A stretch of 64,000 nt of DNA from Micromonospora sp. WMMD1120 (lineage in GTDB: Bacteria; Actinomycetota; Actinomycetes; Mycobacteriales; Micromonosporaceae): positions 2,512,501 to 2,576,500 of the forward strand of contig NZ_JARUBO010000005.1 of the NCBI RefSeq assembly GCF_029626235.1. The letters are read 5' to 3'. Both the position numbers and the translations under genes were made by a program. Every line of letters starts with the position of its first letter. Position 1 is the stretch's first letter. The notes beneath the pieces were generated by a model, which searched no databases, was not told the origin of the DNA, and was given only the letters and a program-made list of their open reading frames with translations. Positions 34,387-41,563 of the stretch are shown piece by piece.

Positions 34387-35028
34387 TCAGGGGCGTCGGG
34401 TGGCGCGGACGACGACGTCGTGCAGCGTGTTCTCCCGACCCCCGGGGCCGGCCACCACCCGGCGGTGCTCCTCGGCGGTGCTGATCTCCCACCGGTTGCC
34501 GTCCAGCCCGGCGGTGATGTCCGCGAGGGTCACCGACGCCTCGGCGGGTGGGTGGTGCTCGTGCCCGGTGGCGCCCGGAGCGTGCAGGTGCCCGACGATC
34601 AGCAGGGTGCCGCCGGGCGCCACCCAGCCGGCGACGCGGTCGTAGAAGGCCAGCTGCGGCATCGCCGGGTGCGCGTAGTGGGTGGTGACCAGGTCGAACC
34701 GCACGCCCGGGTCCCAGGTGGTCAGGTCCGCCTCCACCCACCGCACCCGCTCGACCACCCCGGCGCTGGCGGCGCGCGCGGCGGCCCGGGCGAGCGCGGC
34801 GGAGGCGATGTCGACGGCGGTGACCCGCCAGCCGTGCGCGGCGAGCCAGACCGCCTCCGCGCCGGTGCCGCACCCGGCGTCCAGCGCCGTGCCCGGCGGC
34901 AGGCCATTGGCCTGGTCGGCCAGGTACGGGTGCGGCGGATGCCCTGCTCCGCCGCCGTGCTCGCCGTGCTGCGCCTGGTGCCAGTGGCGGTCCCAGTAGC
35001 CCTTGTCGAATTCGTGGTGCTCGGTCAT
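34387..35028 (-). CDS. Class I SAM-dependent methyltransferase
   Basis: 213 residues from ATG 35028, with AGGAG 7 bp upstream. The Rossmann SAM site is LDAGCGTGAEAVWLA (motif I), VTAVDIASAALARA (motif II) and FDLVTTHYAHP (motif IV region). The N-terminus FDKGYWDRHWHQA is typical of the small thiopurine/tellurite-type methyltransferase group in actinobacteria, but the substrate cannot be told. It stands 90 bp downstream of the ECF sigma operon on the same strand; a short His-rich segment (HGEHGGGAGHPPHP) is unusual. Confidence 0.8.
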   Translation of the reverse strand: MTEHHEFDKGYWDRHWHQAQHGEHGGGAGHPPHPYLADQANGLPPGTALDAGCGTGAEAVWLAAHGWRVTAVDIASAALARAAARAASAGVVERVRWVEADLTTWDPGVRFDLVTTHYAHPAMPQLAFYDRVAGWVAPGGTLLIVGHLHAPGATGHEHHPPAEASVTLADITAGLDGNRWEISTAEEHRRVVAGPGGRENTLHDVVVRATRRP

Positions 35029-35118
35029 CCGGCCGCTCCTTCGTGTCTCGCCACCGACTGTGACCGGCTGCCGAGGAAAGCGCAAAGTTTCTTGCCGAAA
35101 CGGCAATTCGCTGCGGTG

Positions 35119-36372
35119 CTACCGCGGCGTCGCCAGCCGGGCGGCCCGCAGCTCCAGATACCGCTGCTCGGGCACGCTCGTGGTGCCCCGCGCCGCGGCC
35201 AGGTACGCCTCCCGTGCCCCCTCGGCGTCCCCGGCCAACTCGAACAGGTGCGCCCGGACGGCGGCGAGCCGGTGGTGCCCGGCGGTGCGCTCGTCGGCGT
35301 CCAACGGGGTGAGCAGGGCGAGCCCGGCGTGTGGCCCGTCCACCATGGCCACCGCTACCGCCTGGTTGAGGGTGACCATCGGATTCGGCGCGATCCGGGA
35401 CAGCAGCCGGTAGAGCGCGACGATCTGCCGCCAGTCGGTCTCCGCGGCCGTCGGCGCCTCCGCGTGCACGGCGGCGATCGCCGCCTGGAGCTGGTACGGG
35501 CCGGGCGGCGACCAGGTCAGCGCCTCGGTGATCAGGGCGATGCCCTCCGCGATGGCGGCGCTGTCCCAGCGGGAGCGGTCCTGCTCGGTGAGCGGCACCA
35601 ACTCCCCGTCCGGGCCCACCCGGGCCGCCCGGTGCGCGTCGGTGAGCAGCATCAGCGCGAGCAGCCCGGTCACCTCGCCGTGGTCGGGCAGCAGCCCGTG
35701 CAGGACGCGCGCCAGCCGGATCGCCTCGTCCGTCAACTCGGCCCGGTGCAAATCCGGGCCGCTCGAGGCGGTGTAACCCTCGTTGAAGATCAGGTAGAGC
35801 ACCCGGAGCACGGCCGCCAGCCGCTCCTCCCGTTCGGCCGGGCCGGGCATCGCGAACCGCGCCCCGGCGGCCTCGATCCGCTGCTTGGCCCGCCTGATCC
35901 GCTGGCTCATGGTCGCCTCCGGCACCAGGTGCGCCCGGGCGATCTGGGCGGTGCTGAGACCGCCCACCGCCCGTAGGGTGAGCGCCACCTGCGCCGATCC
36001 GGCCAGCGCCGGGTGGCAGCAGAGGAACAGCAGCGTGAGGGTGTCGTCGGCGTCCGGCACCGTCGGCTCCGCGTCGGCCGGTGGCGCGACCCCCGCGTAC
36101 GCCGGCTCGCGCAGCGCCACCGCCACCTCGCGGTCCCGGCGGGCGCTCTCGCTGCGCCACTCGTCGGTGAGCCGGCGCGTCGCCACGGTGAGCAGCCAGG
36201 CGCGCGGGTTGTCCGGCACGCCCTGCCCGGGCCACTGCGTCGCGGCGGCCAGCAGGGCCTCCTGCACGGCGTCCTCGCACCTGTCGAACTGCCCGTGCCG
36301 GCGCACCAGCAGGCCGAGGACCTGCGGCGCGAGCGTACGCAGCAGGTCCTCGACCCTCCGGTCGTCGGTCAC
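35119..36372 (-). CDS. ECF42-type RNA polymerase sigma factor with TPR-like C-terminal extension
   Basis: 417 residues, more than twice the length of a plain ECF sigma. Sigma2 (DRCEDAVQEALLAAATQWPGQG, NPRAWLLTVATRRLTDEWRS) and sigma4 (GGLSTAQIARAHLVPEATMSQRIRRAKQRIE) come first. Then about 220 residues (DUF6596 and helical repeats: RVLYLIFNEGYTASSG, LALMLLTDAHRAARV, IALYRLLSRIAPNP) form the C-terminal domain that defines ECF42. That group has no anti-sigma; the C-terminal domain controls it. Overlaps the DGPF gene by 4 bp (ATGA 36369-36372), as is characteristic of ECF42 loci. Confidence 0.9.
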   Translation of the reverse strand: MTDDRRVEDLLRTLAPQVLGLLVRRHGQFDRCEDAVQEALLAAATQWPGQGVPDNPRAWLLTVATRRLTDEWRSESARRDREVAVALREPAYAGVAPPADAEPTVPDADDTLTLLFLCCHPALAGSAQVALTLRAVGGLSTAQIARAHLVPEATMSQRIRRAKQRIEAAGARFAMPGPAEREERLAAVLRVLYLIFNEGYTASSGPDLHRAELTDEAIRLARVLHGLLPDHGEVTGLLALMLLTDAHRAARVGPDGELVPLTEQDRSRWDSAAIAEGIALITEALTWSPPGPYQLQAAIAAVHAEAPTAAETDWRQIVALYRLLSRIAPNPMVTLNQAVAVAMVDGPHAGLALLTPLDADERTAGHHRLAAVRAHLFELAGDAEGAREAYLAAARGTTSVPEQRYLELRAARLATPR

Positions 36373-36734
36373 ATCTCCGCTCCGCCGTCATCCATGATCG
36401 GCCGAACCTCCATCGCGCCGCCGAAACGCACGTCCGGCCAGCGGGCGGCGATCTCGGCGGCCCGCTCCGGGCTGTCGCAGTCGACAGCCAGGTAGCCGGC
36501 GAACTGCTCCTTGCTCTCCACGAACGGCCCGTCGACGACCTCCGTCGCGCCGTCGACGAGCCGGACCGTACGGGTCTGCGACGAACTGGCCAGCGCCTGG
36601 CCGCCGATCAGCTCACCGCTCTCGGTCAGCTCCCGCATGATCTCGTCGACCTCGCCGAACAGGGCGGTACGGTCCTGCTCGCTCAGCTCCTCCGTGAAGC
36701 CGGGCCGGTTCCAGATCAACAGCATGTACTTCAT
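36369..36734 (-). CDS. YCII-related DGPF-domain protein
   Basis: 121 residues from ATG 36734, with GAGGAG 7 bp upstream. YCII-like alpha/beta ferredoxin fold, MKYMLLIWN at the start and the name-giving DGPF motif in TEVVDGPFVESKEQFAGY. DGPF proteins are the standard partners and targets of ECF42 sigma factors; their biochemical role is unknown. It is first in the operon and translationally coupled to the sigma gene. I looked for the published ECF42 promoter (TGTCGA) in the 140 bp upstream and did not see a convincing copy. Confidence 0.9.
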   Translation of the reverse strand: MKYMLLIWNRPGFTEELSEQDRTALFGEVDEIMRELTESGELIGGQALASSSQTRTVRLVDGATEVVDGPFVESKEQFAGYLAVDCDSPERAAEIAARWPDVRFGGAMEVRPIMDDGGAEM

Positions 36735-36873
36735 GGTGACGCTCCTCGGGCTCTCGGCCGTACCCCGGTCGGGGCGCGGCTCACCGGAGGGTCGGAGCCG
36801 TCGCGCCGATCCCTACCGCCAACCGCAGAAAATCGCAGAAACGTCCGGCGGTGACGGTCCCACGCCGGGTGAC

Positions 36874-38142
36874 TCAGCGGGCGTCGGGCCGGCCGGGCAC
36901 CTGCCGGGGCCGGCGGACGCCGCCGACGTCGAGCGCTGCCCGGTCGGCGGCCGAGGTGCCCGACGACCAGCCCTCGGCGTCGCGCACGCTGAGCCGGTGC
37001 CGCGTGACGCCGGGAAACAACGTCTCCAGCCGCTCCCGGACCGCCGCACCCCGGGCGGCGAGCACCGGCAACAGCCGGTCCGCCCCGGCCACCCGGTCGG
37101 CCGGGTCGGTGGCCGCGTCGGTCGCCGCCTCGGTGGCCGCACGCAGTCGTTCGCCGATGCGCAGCGCGAACGCGTTGAGGAAGGACTCGTCCCACACCTT
37201 CGTCCGCCGACCCGAACCCGGCCGGCGCTCGGCGCGCCCGCGCAGCATCGCCGCCGTGGCCTGGACCAGCAGCGAGGTGTAGAGCACCTCCACCGCCACC
37301 AGGTCGGCCGGCCAGCCCAGCACGGTGCTGAAGCCGAGATCGTCGGACCAGACCGCCTCGCACCGGTTCGCCGCCGCGACCTCCTGCACCAGCAGCGCCT
37401 TCGCACCCGCGTACGGGCTGTCGGTGCTCAACCGCACCCCGCCGGGCGCGTCCCCGCGCTCGGCCCCGCCGGCCAGCAGCGCCTCGTCGATGCTGTGCCG
37501 GGCGATCAGCTCCTGTGCCTTGCCGGTCAGCGCCTCCGCCTCGGCCGGAAAGGTCGTCGACTCGGCCTTGGCCAGCAGCGCCCGTACCCGGTCCAGCATC
37601 GGTGACCCGGTGCGGGCCGCGCCGGCCGTGCGGGGGAGCGCCGCGCCGGTCACGCCGGGCGGCGGGCGCAGCACCGCGATCGGCGGCAGGCTCTCCACGA
37701 GCGCGAGGACGTCGACGGCGACGCGCAACGCATCGGTACGGTCGAGCCCTTCCCGGCGGGACCAGCCCGCCAGCACGCCCGGCTGGTCGGTGACCGCGGT
37801 GGCCCCCAGCTCGCGTAGCTGCTCGTCCCACCACTGCGGGACCGGGTCGGCCTGGTCGCGCCGCTGGGCGGCCATCGCATCCCGGACCAGGCCCGCCGCA
37901 CGGGCGTCCAGCCGGCGACCGGTGATCCGGTGTACGTCGACCGGCTGCCACCCGCGCGGCCACAGCCCGGCCAGGCCGCGTACCAGACGGCGGACCAGCG
38001 CGGCGTCCACCGCCGTGCCGGCGTCCGCCGCGCCGCTGCCAACCATCAGCCGGTCCAGCTGCCGTTCGGCCTGCCGTACGTCGGTGCCGCGCACCGCCGC
38101 GAGCGCGTTGGCGACGAGTTCGTCAGCGTCCGGCACCGGCAC
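36874..38142 (-). CDS. DUF2786-domain protein
   Basis: 422 residues, start 38142 with GAGGAGG about 6 bp upstream. The first 170 residues are helical and Arg/Ala-rich (ADELVANALAAVRGTDVRQAERQLDRLM). The DUF2786 motif follows: MLDRVRALLAKAESTTFPAEAEALTGKAQELIARHSIDEALL, then a central domain with AAANRCEAVWSDDLGFSTVLG and KVWDESFLNAFALRIGERLR. The C-terminus is basic. DUF2786 is a conserved but unassigned family seen in phages and actinobacteria; no catalytic residue is obvious. Single gene. Confidence 0.8.
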   Translation of the reverse strand: MPVPDADELVANALAAVRGTDVRQAERQLDRLMVGSGAADAGTAVDAALVRRLVRGLAGLWPRGWQPVDVHRITGRRLDARAAGLVRDAMAAQRRDQADPVPQWWDEQLRELGATAVTDQPGVLAGWSRREGLDRTDALRVAVDVLALVESLPPIAVLRPPPGVTGAALPRTAGAARTGSPMLDRVRALLAKAESTTFPAEAEALTGKAQELIARHSIDEALLAGGAERGDAPGGVRLSTDSPYAGAKALLVQEVAAANRCEAVWSDDLGFSTVLGWPADLVAVEVLYTSLLVQATAAMLRGRAERRPGSGRRTKVWDESFLNAFALRIGERLRAATEAATDAATDPADRVAGADRLLPVLAARGAAVRERLETLFPGVTRHRLSVRDAEGWSSGTSAADRAALDVGGVRRPRQVPGRPDAR

Positions 38143-38272
38143 CTCCTCGTTCCAGCCTCGTCAGGTCCCATGATCATGCGCCATGCCCCCGGCGTCGGGT
38201 CGGGGCAGGCATGCATGTTCCGTCCTTTTCGGGGTATTTCTAGCGTGAACCGACCCGACTGTGAGGTGTGTG

Positions 38273-38755
38273 GTGAGCGGCGCGATCCTGCCGAACGCAC
38301 GTCGCGTCGACGCTCGCTCCTCGACGCTCGCCGGCGTCATCATCGGCGTCGCGATCATGGCGGCGGTGGACGAGATCGTCTTCCACCAGTTGCTGGCGTG
38401 GCACCACTTCTACGACCGGTCGACCCTTCCGGTCGCGTTGCTCTCCGACGGGCTGCTGCACGCCGCCGAGGTGATCGCCCTGGTCGGTGGCTTCTTCTGG
38501 TTCGCCGACGTCCGCCGGCGGCAGGCCCTGTCGACCCGGTTGGCCTGGGCTGGCTTCCTGCTCGGCGCGGGAGGGTTCCAACTCTTCGACGGGATCGTCG
38601 ACCACAAGGTGCTCCGGCTGCACCAGATCCGCTACGGCGTCCACCTCGTCCCGTACGACGTGGTGTGGAACGTGGCCGGCGCGGTGCTGTTGCTGGCCGG
38701 CGCGGCGCTGCTGTGGCGGACCCGGGCCGGTGGCGCGGGCGACGGCCGTCGGTGA
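38273..38755 (+). CDS. DUF2243 membrane protein
   Basis: 160 residues from GTG 38273, with GAGG 6 bp upstream. Four membrane spans; the family marks are VDEIVFHQLLAWHHFYDRST near the first span and FQLFDGIVDHKVLRLHQIRYGV, with several conserved His/Asp residues facing the membrane (HQ, WHHF, DHK, LHQ), suggesting a metal or heme-linked role. DUF2243 genes are often next to ctaG, as here, where the next gene overlaps by 4 bp (GTGA 38752-38755). The pair is likely co-translated. Confidence 0.82.
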   Translation: MSGAILPNARRVDARSSTLAGVIIGVAIMAAVDEIVFHQLLAWHHFYDRSTLPVALLSDGLLHAAEVIALVGGFFWFADVRRRQALSTRLAWAGFLLGAGGFQLFDGIVDHKVLRLHQIRYGVHLVPYDVVWNVAGAVLLLAGAALLWRTRAGGAGDGRR

Positions 38756-39558
38756 CGGCGATGCTCGCCCACGGGGGCCACGCGGTGGACGGGCCGGGTT
38801 GGTTCCCGCTGCTTCCCGTCGTGCCGCTGGCCGCCGGCTACCTGGTGGCCGCCCTCCGCGACCCGCGTGGCTGGGACCACCGCCGTACGGTCGCCTGGCT
38901 GCTCGGCTGCGCGCTGCTGGCGGTCGCCCTCGGGCCGCTGGCCCAGATCCCCGACGACCCACGCGGGCACATGGCACAACACCTGCTGCTCGGCATGCTG
39001 GCCCCGCTCGGGCTGGCGCTCGGCGCGCCGGTCACGCTGCTGCTGCACGTCGCCCGGCCGCCGGTACGCCGGATCGTGGGCCGGCTGTTCCGCCTTCGCG
39101 CCCTGCACCTGCTCGCCCACCCGGTCACCGCCGCGCTGCTCAGCACCGGCGGCCTCGCGCTGGTGCTGCTCACCCCGCTGTACGCGCTGGCCGAGCGGCA
39201 ACCCGCCGTGCACCACGCCGTACACCTGCACTACCTGGCCTCCGGGTACCTTTTCGCCTGGTCGCTGGCCGGCCCGGACCCGGCCCCCCGTCGTCCCGGC
39301 CTGGCGGTCCGGGTCGGCGCCCTGCTCGGCGCGGCGGCCGGTCACGCCGTGCTGGCCAAGTACCTGTACGTGAACGCCGCGACCTTGCCACCCGGCCTTC
39401 CCGACCGGGACCCGGCCGCGTTCCAGTCGGCCGCCCAACTCATGTACTACGGCGGGGACGTGGCGGAGCTGCTCCTGGCGACAGCCCTCTTCGCCACCTG
39501 GTACCGCCGACGTGCCCTGCGCCGCCCCTGCCACCGGCCTCGCTTAGTTCGTGCGTAG
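38752..39558 (+). CDS. CtaG/CtaG-like cytochrome c oxidase assembly membrane protein
   Basis: 268 residues from GTG 38752 (ATG 38761 is an alternative). Seven or so spans; conserved His residues in GHMAQHLLLGMLAPLGLALGAPVTLLL, VHHAVHLHYLASGYLFAWSL and LMYYGGDVAELLLATALF match the caa3_CtaG family, which assists copper insertion in cytochrome oxidase in Bacillus. Together with the overlapping DUF2243 gene it forms a two-gene membrane unit. A link to the copper operon 7 kb upstream is possible but not shown. Confidence 0.85.
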   Translation: MTAMLAHGGHAVDGPGWFPLLPVVPLAAGYLVAALRDPRGWDHRRTVAWLLGCALLAVALGPLAQIPDDPRGHMAQHLLLGMLAPLGLALGAPVTLLLHVARPPVRRIVGRLFRLRALHLLAHPVTAALLSTGGLALVLLTPLYALAERQPAVHHAVHLHYLASGYLFAWSLAGPDPAPRRPGLAVRVGALLGAAAGHAVLAKYLYVNAATLPPGLPDRDPAAFQSAAQLMYYGGDVAELLLATALFATWYRRRALRRPCHRPRLVRA

Positions 39559-39621
39559 GGCGCGAACTGCTGCTAGCGTGAAAGCGCAGGAGGCCCTTCC
39601 GAGGGTTCCCGCAGCCGCCTT

Positions 39622-39643
39622 AGGGCCCGCTCACGCGGGCCCT
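39622..39643. terminator. Hairpin terminator shared by ctaG-like and DUF3800 genes
   Basis: Arms AGGGCCCGC (39622-39630) and GCGGGCCCT (39635-39643), loop TCAC. The stop codon of the minus-strand DUF3800 frame (39631-39633) lies in the loop, and the plus strand continues CCTTCG. It separates two convergent genes, 63 bp after the ctaG-like stop. Confidence 0.7.
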
Positions 39644-40424
39644 TCGTGCATCCGGCGGGACGCCGGGGACCAACACCACGAGTGGTACCGGCGACCCTCG
39701 ACCCACGACCACAGGCGCTCGTTCGCCGCCACCTCCCGCGGATCAAGACTTCCGCCGTTGGCCATCCGGCGGTAAAGGAACGTCACCAGATCCACTGCCT
39801 GCACCAGTCGCGAGGCATGTGACGGGGCGAAGTGCAACGTGTCGACGATCCGGGTGAGTCGCCGTGATCGGTATCCCCCGGTCCCGGCGACGCGGTAGCG
39901 CCGCAGGTCGGAGCGGTGAGTCGCCGGATTGTCCACCTCATCGGCGATCACCAGGGCAAACTCCTCGCACTGCGCGGCGTACCCGTCGACACGTTCCAGT
40001 AGATGCGACAACACCACCTCGTGGGCGGGCTTCGAAGACGCGTAACGGCGTACCAGGCCGTGACGATCGACCCCGCGCAAGATGAGTTTCACGTCGTGCG
40101 CTCCGATGGTCTTCATCGCGGCGTTGTAGACGGCGATGCGCGCGCGGGGTGGGAGTTCCCTCCAGTGGGACCGACCCTGAAACAGGTCGTACCCGTGCAA
40201 CTCCGCCTCCTCGCTGACGCGGTACGTCTTCGCCGCGTTCCGGACGACCTCGTCGATGGCGGTGCTCAGCGGAATGGCGACGCTTCGGGCACCACAAGCG
40301 CCCCCATCCAGTACCACCGGTCGGTGTACGACTCGTCCACATAGGTGAGTAGCACCCACGGAGGATAGGTCTCACCGCGCACTGTGATCACCGCGACGCG
40401 CGGTAGCCAGGCAATCACGTTCAC
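39631..40424 (-). pseudogene. DUF3800-domain gene broken by a single-base frameshift
   Basis: The N-terminal signature of DUF3800 (LLTYVDESYTDRWYWMGALVVPEA) is read in one minus-strand frame that ends at a stop near 40266. The continuation (SVAIPLSTAIDEVVRNAAKTYR ... LVIADEVDNPATH ... RLVQAVDLVTFLYRRMANGG) is in another frame ending at 39631. The break lies at about 40270-40290; a one-base deletion there explains it. Translation would start at GTG 40424 or 40418, just after the CoA-transferase stop. DUF3800 is an RNase-H-like putative nuclease family often found with mobile or defence genes. It is either a real pseudogene, a sequencing error or, less likely, programmed frameshifting. Confidence 0.72.
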
Positions 40425-40441
40425 GTCCTGCGGGGCATTAG

Positions 40442-41563
40442 TTACTGCCAGGTGGTGAGGATGTCCTCCACCGATCGGGTGTCGTGGTCCGGGTCGGGGG
40501 CCGGCGCGGGTGGGTCGGTCGGTGTCCTGTCGAAGCGAGGCGCCGGGGCCGGTTGGATCTCGCCGCCGACCTCGACGAAGGTGCCCCGGACGGCGTTGTG
40601 CGGGTGCGCGTGCGCCTCGCCGGGGGCGAGCACCGGTGCGACGCAGGCGTCCAGGTCGGCGAAGACAGCCGTCCACTCGTCCCGGCTGCGCTCCGCGAAC
40701 CGCTCGGCGAAGCGACGGCGCAGCTCGTCCCAGCCGCTCGGGTCGTACTGGGCGGGCAGGTCGGCGTCGTCGGCGAGTTCCAGGCCGGCGAGCAGGACGG
40801 CGTAGAACGCCGGCTCGACCGCGCCGACGGCCATGAACTGCCCGTCCGACGTGCGGTAGGTGTCGTAGAAGGGCGCCCCGCCGTCGAACATGTTGTGCCC
40901 GCGCGGGGCGGCCCACAGGCCGGTGCCGAGCAGCCCGTGCAGGAACGAGGTGAGCAGCGCCGACCCGTCCACCATCGCGGCGTCGACCACCTGGCCGACG
41001 CCGGAGCGTTCCCGTTCCAGCAGCGCGGCCAGCACACCGACGGCGAGCAGCATGCCGCCGCCGCCGAAGTCGCCGAGCAGGTTCATCGGCGCGTACGGGC
41101 GCTCGCCGGCCCGGCCCAGCGGCTCCAACGCGCCGGCCACCGCGATGTAGTCGATGTCGTGCCCGGCGCGGGCCGCCAGCGGGCCGTCCTGACCCCAGCC
41201 GGTCATCCGCGCGTACACCAGTCGGGGGTTGCGGGCCCGGCACACCTCCGGGCCGAAGCCGAGCCGCTCGGCAACCCCCGGCCGGTACGCCTCGACCAGC
41301 ACGTCCGCCCGCTCGGCAAGGCGCAGCAGGTCCGCCACCCCGGCCGGGGACTTCAGGTCCAGGGCGGTGGCCCGCCGCCCACGTTGCAGTGGTCCGCCGG
41401 TCGGCGCGGCCAACCGGCCCGGCCCCGGGGCGCCCGGCCGGTCCACCCGCACCACGTCCGCGCCGAGGTCGGCGAGCACCATGCAGCCGAACGGCGCCGG
41501 GGCGAGGCTCGCCAGTTCGACGACCCGCACCCCGGCCAGTGGCCCGCCGCGCGCCGCCGTCAC
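40442..41563 (-). CDS. CaiB/BaiF CoA-transferase (alpha-methylacyl-CoA racemase type)
   Basis: 373 residues from GTG 41563, which overlaps the FadB stop by 4 bp. Family III CoA-transferase features: PLAGVRVVELASLAPAPFGCMVLADLGADVVRVDRPG, the ALDLKSPAG segment, YARMTGWGQDGPLAARAGHDIDYIAVAGAL with the conserved Asp, and GHNMFDGGAPFYDTYRTSDGQFMAVGA. The GHDIDYIA and AGAL pattern fits alpha-methylacyl-CoA racemases, which epimerise 2-methylacyl-CoA so that branched chains can enter beta-oxidation. Its place at the end of a beta-oxidation operon supports that role. The C-terminus is a Pro/Asp-rich tail. Confidence 0.88.
   Translation of the reverse strand: MTAARGGPLAGVRVVELASLAPAPFGCMVLADLGADVVRVDRPGAPGPGRLAAPTGGPLQRGRRATALDLKSPAGVADLLRLAERADVLVEAYRPGVAERLGFGPEVCRARNPRLVYARMTGWGQDGPLAARAGHDIDYIAVAGALEPLGRAGERPYAPMNLLGDFGGGGMLLAVGVLAALLERERSGVGQVVDAAMVDGSALLTSFLHGLLGTGLWAAPRGHNMFDGGAPFYDTYRTSDGQFMAVGAVEPAFYAVLLAGLELADDADLPAQYDPSGWDELRRRFAERFAERSRDEWTAVFADLDACVAPVLAPGEAHAHPHNAVRGTFVEVGGEIQPAPAPRFDRTPTDPPAPAPDPDHDTRSVEDILTTWQ

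Noticed and set aside
38217..38237. SigB-like promoter before the DUF2243 gene (GTTCCG ... GGGTAT)
   Set aside because: The two boxes are only 9 bp apart, too close for the class; only the GGGTAT box fits.
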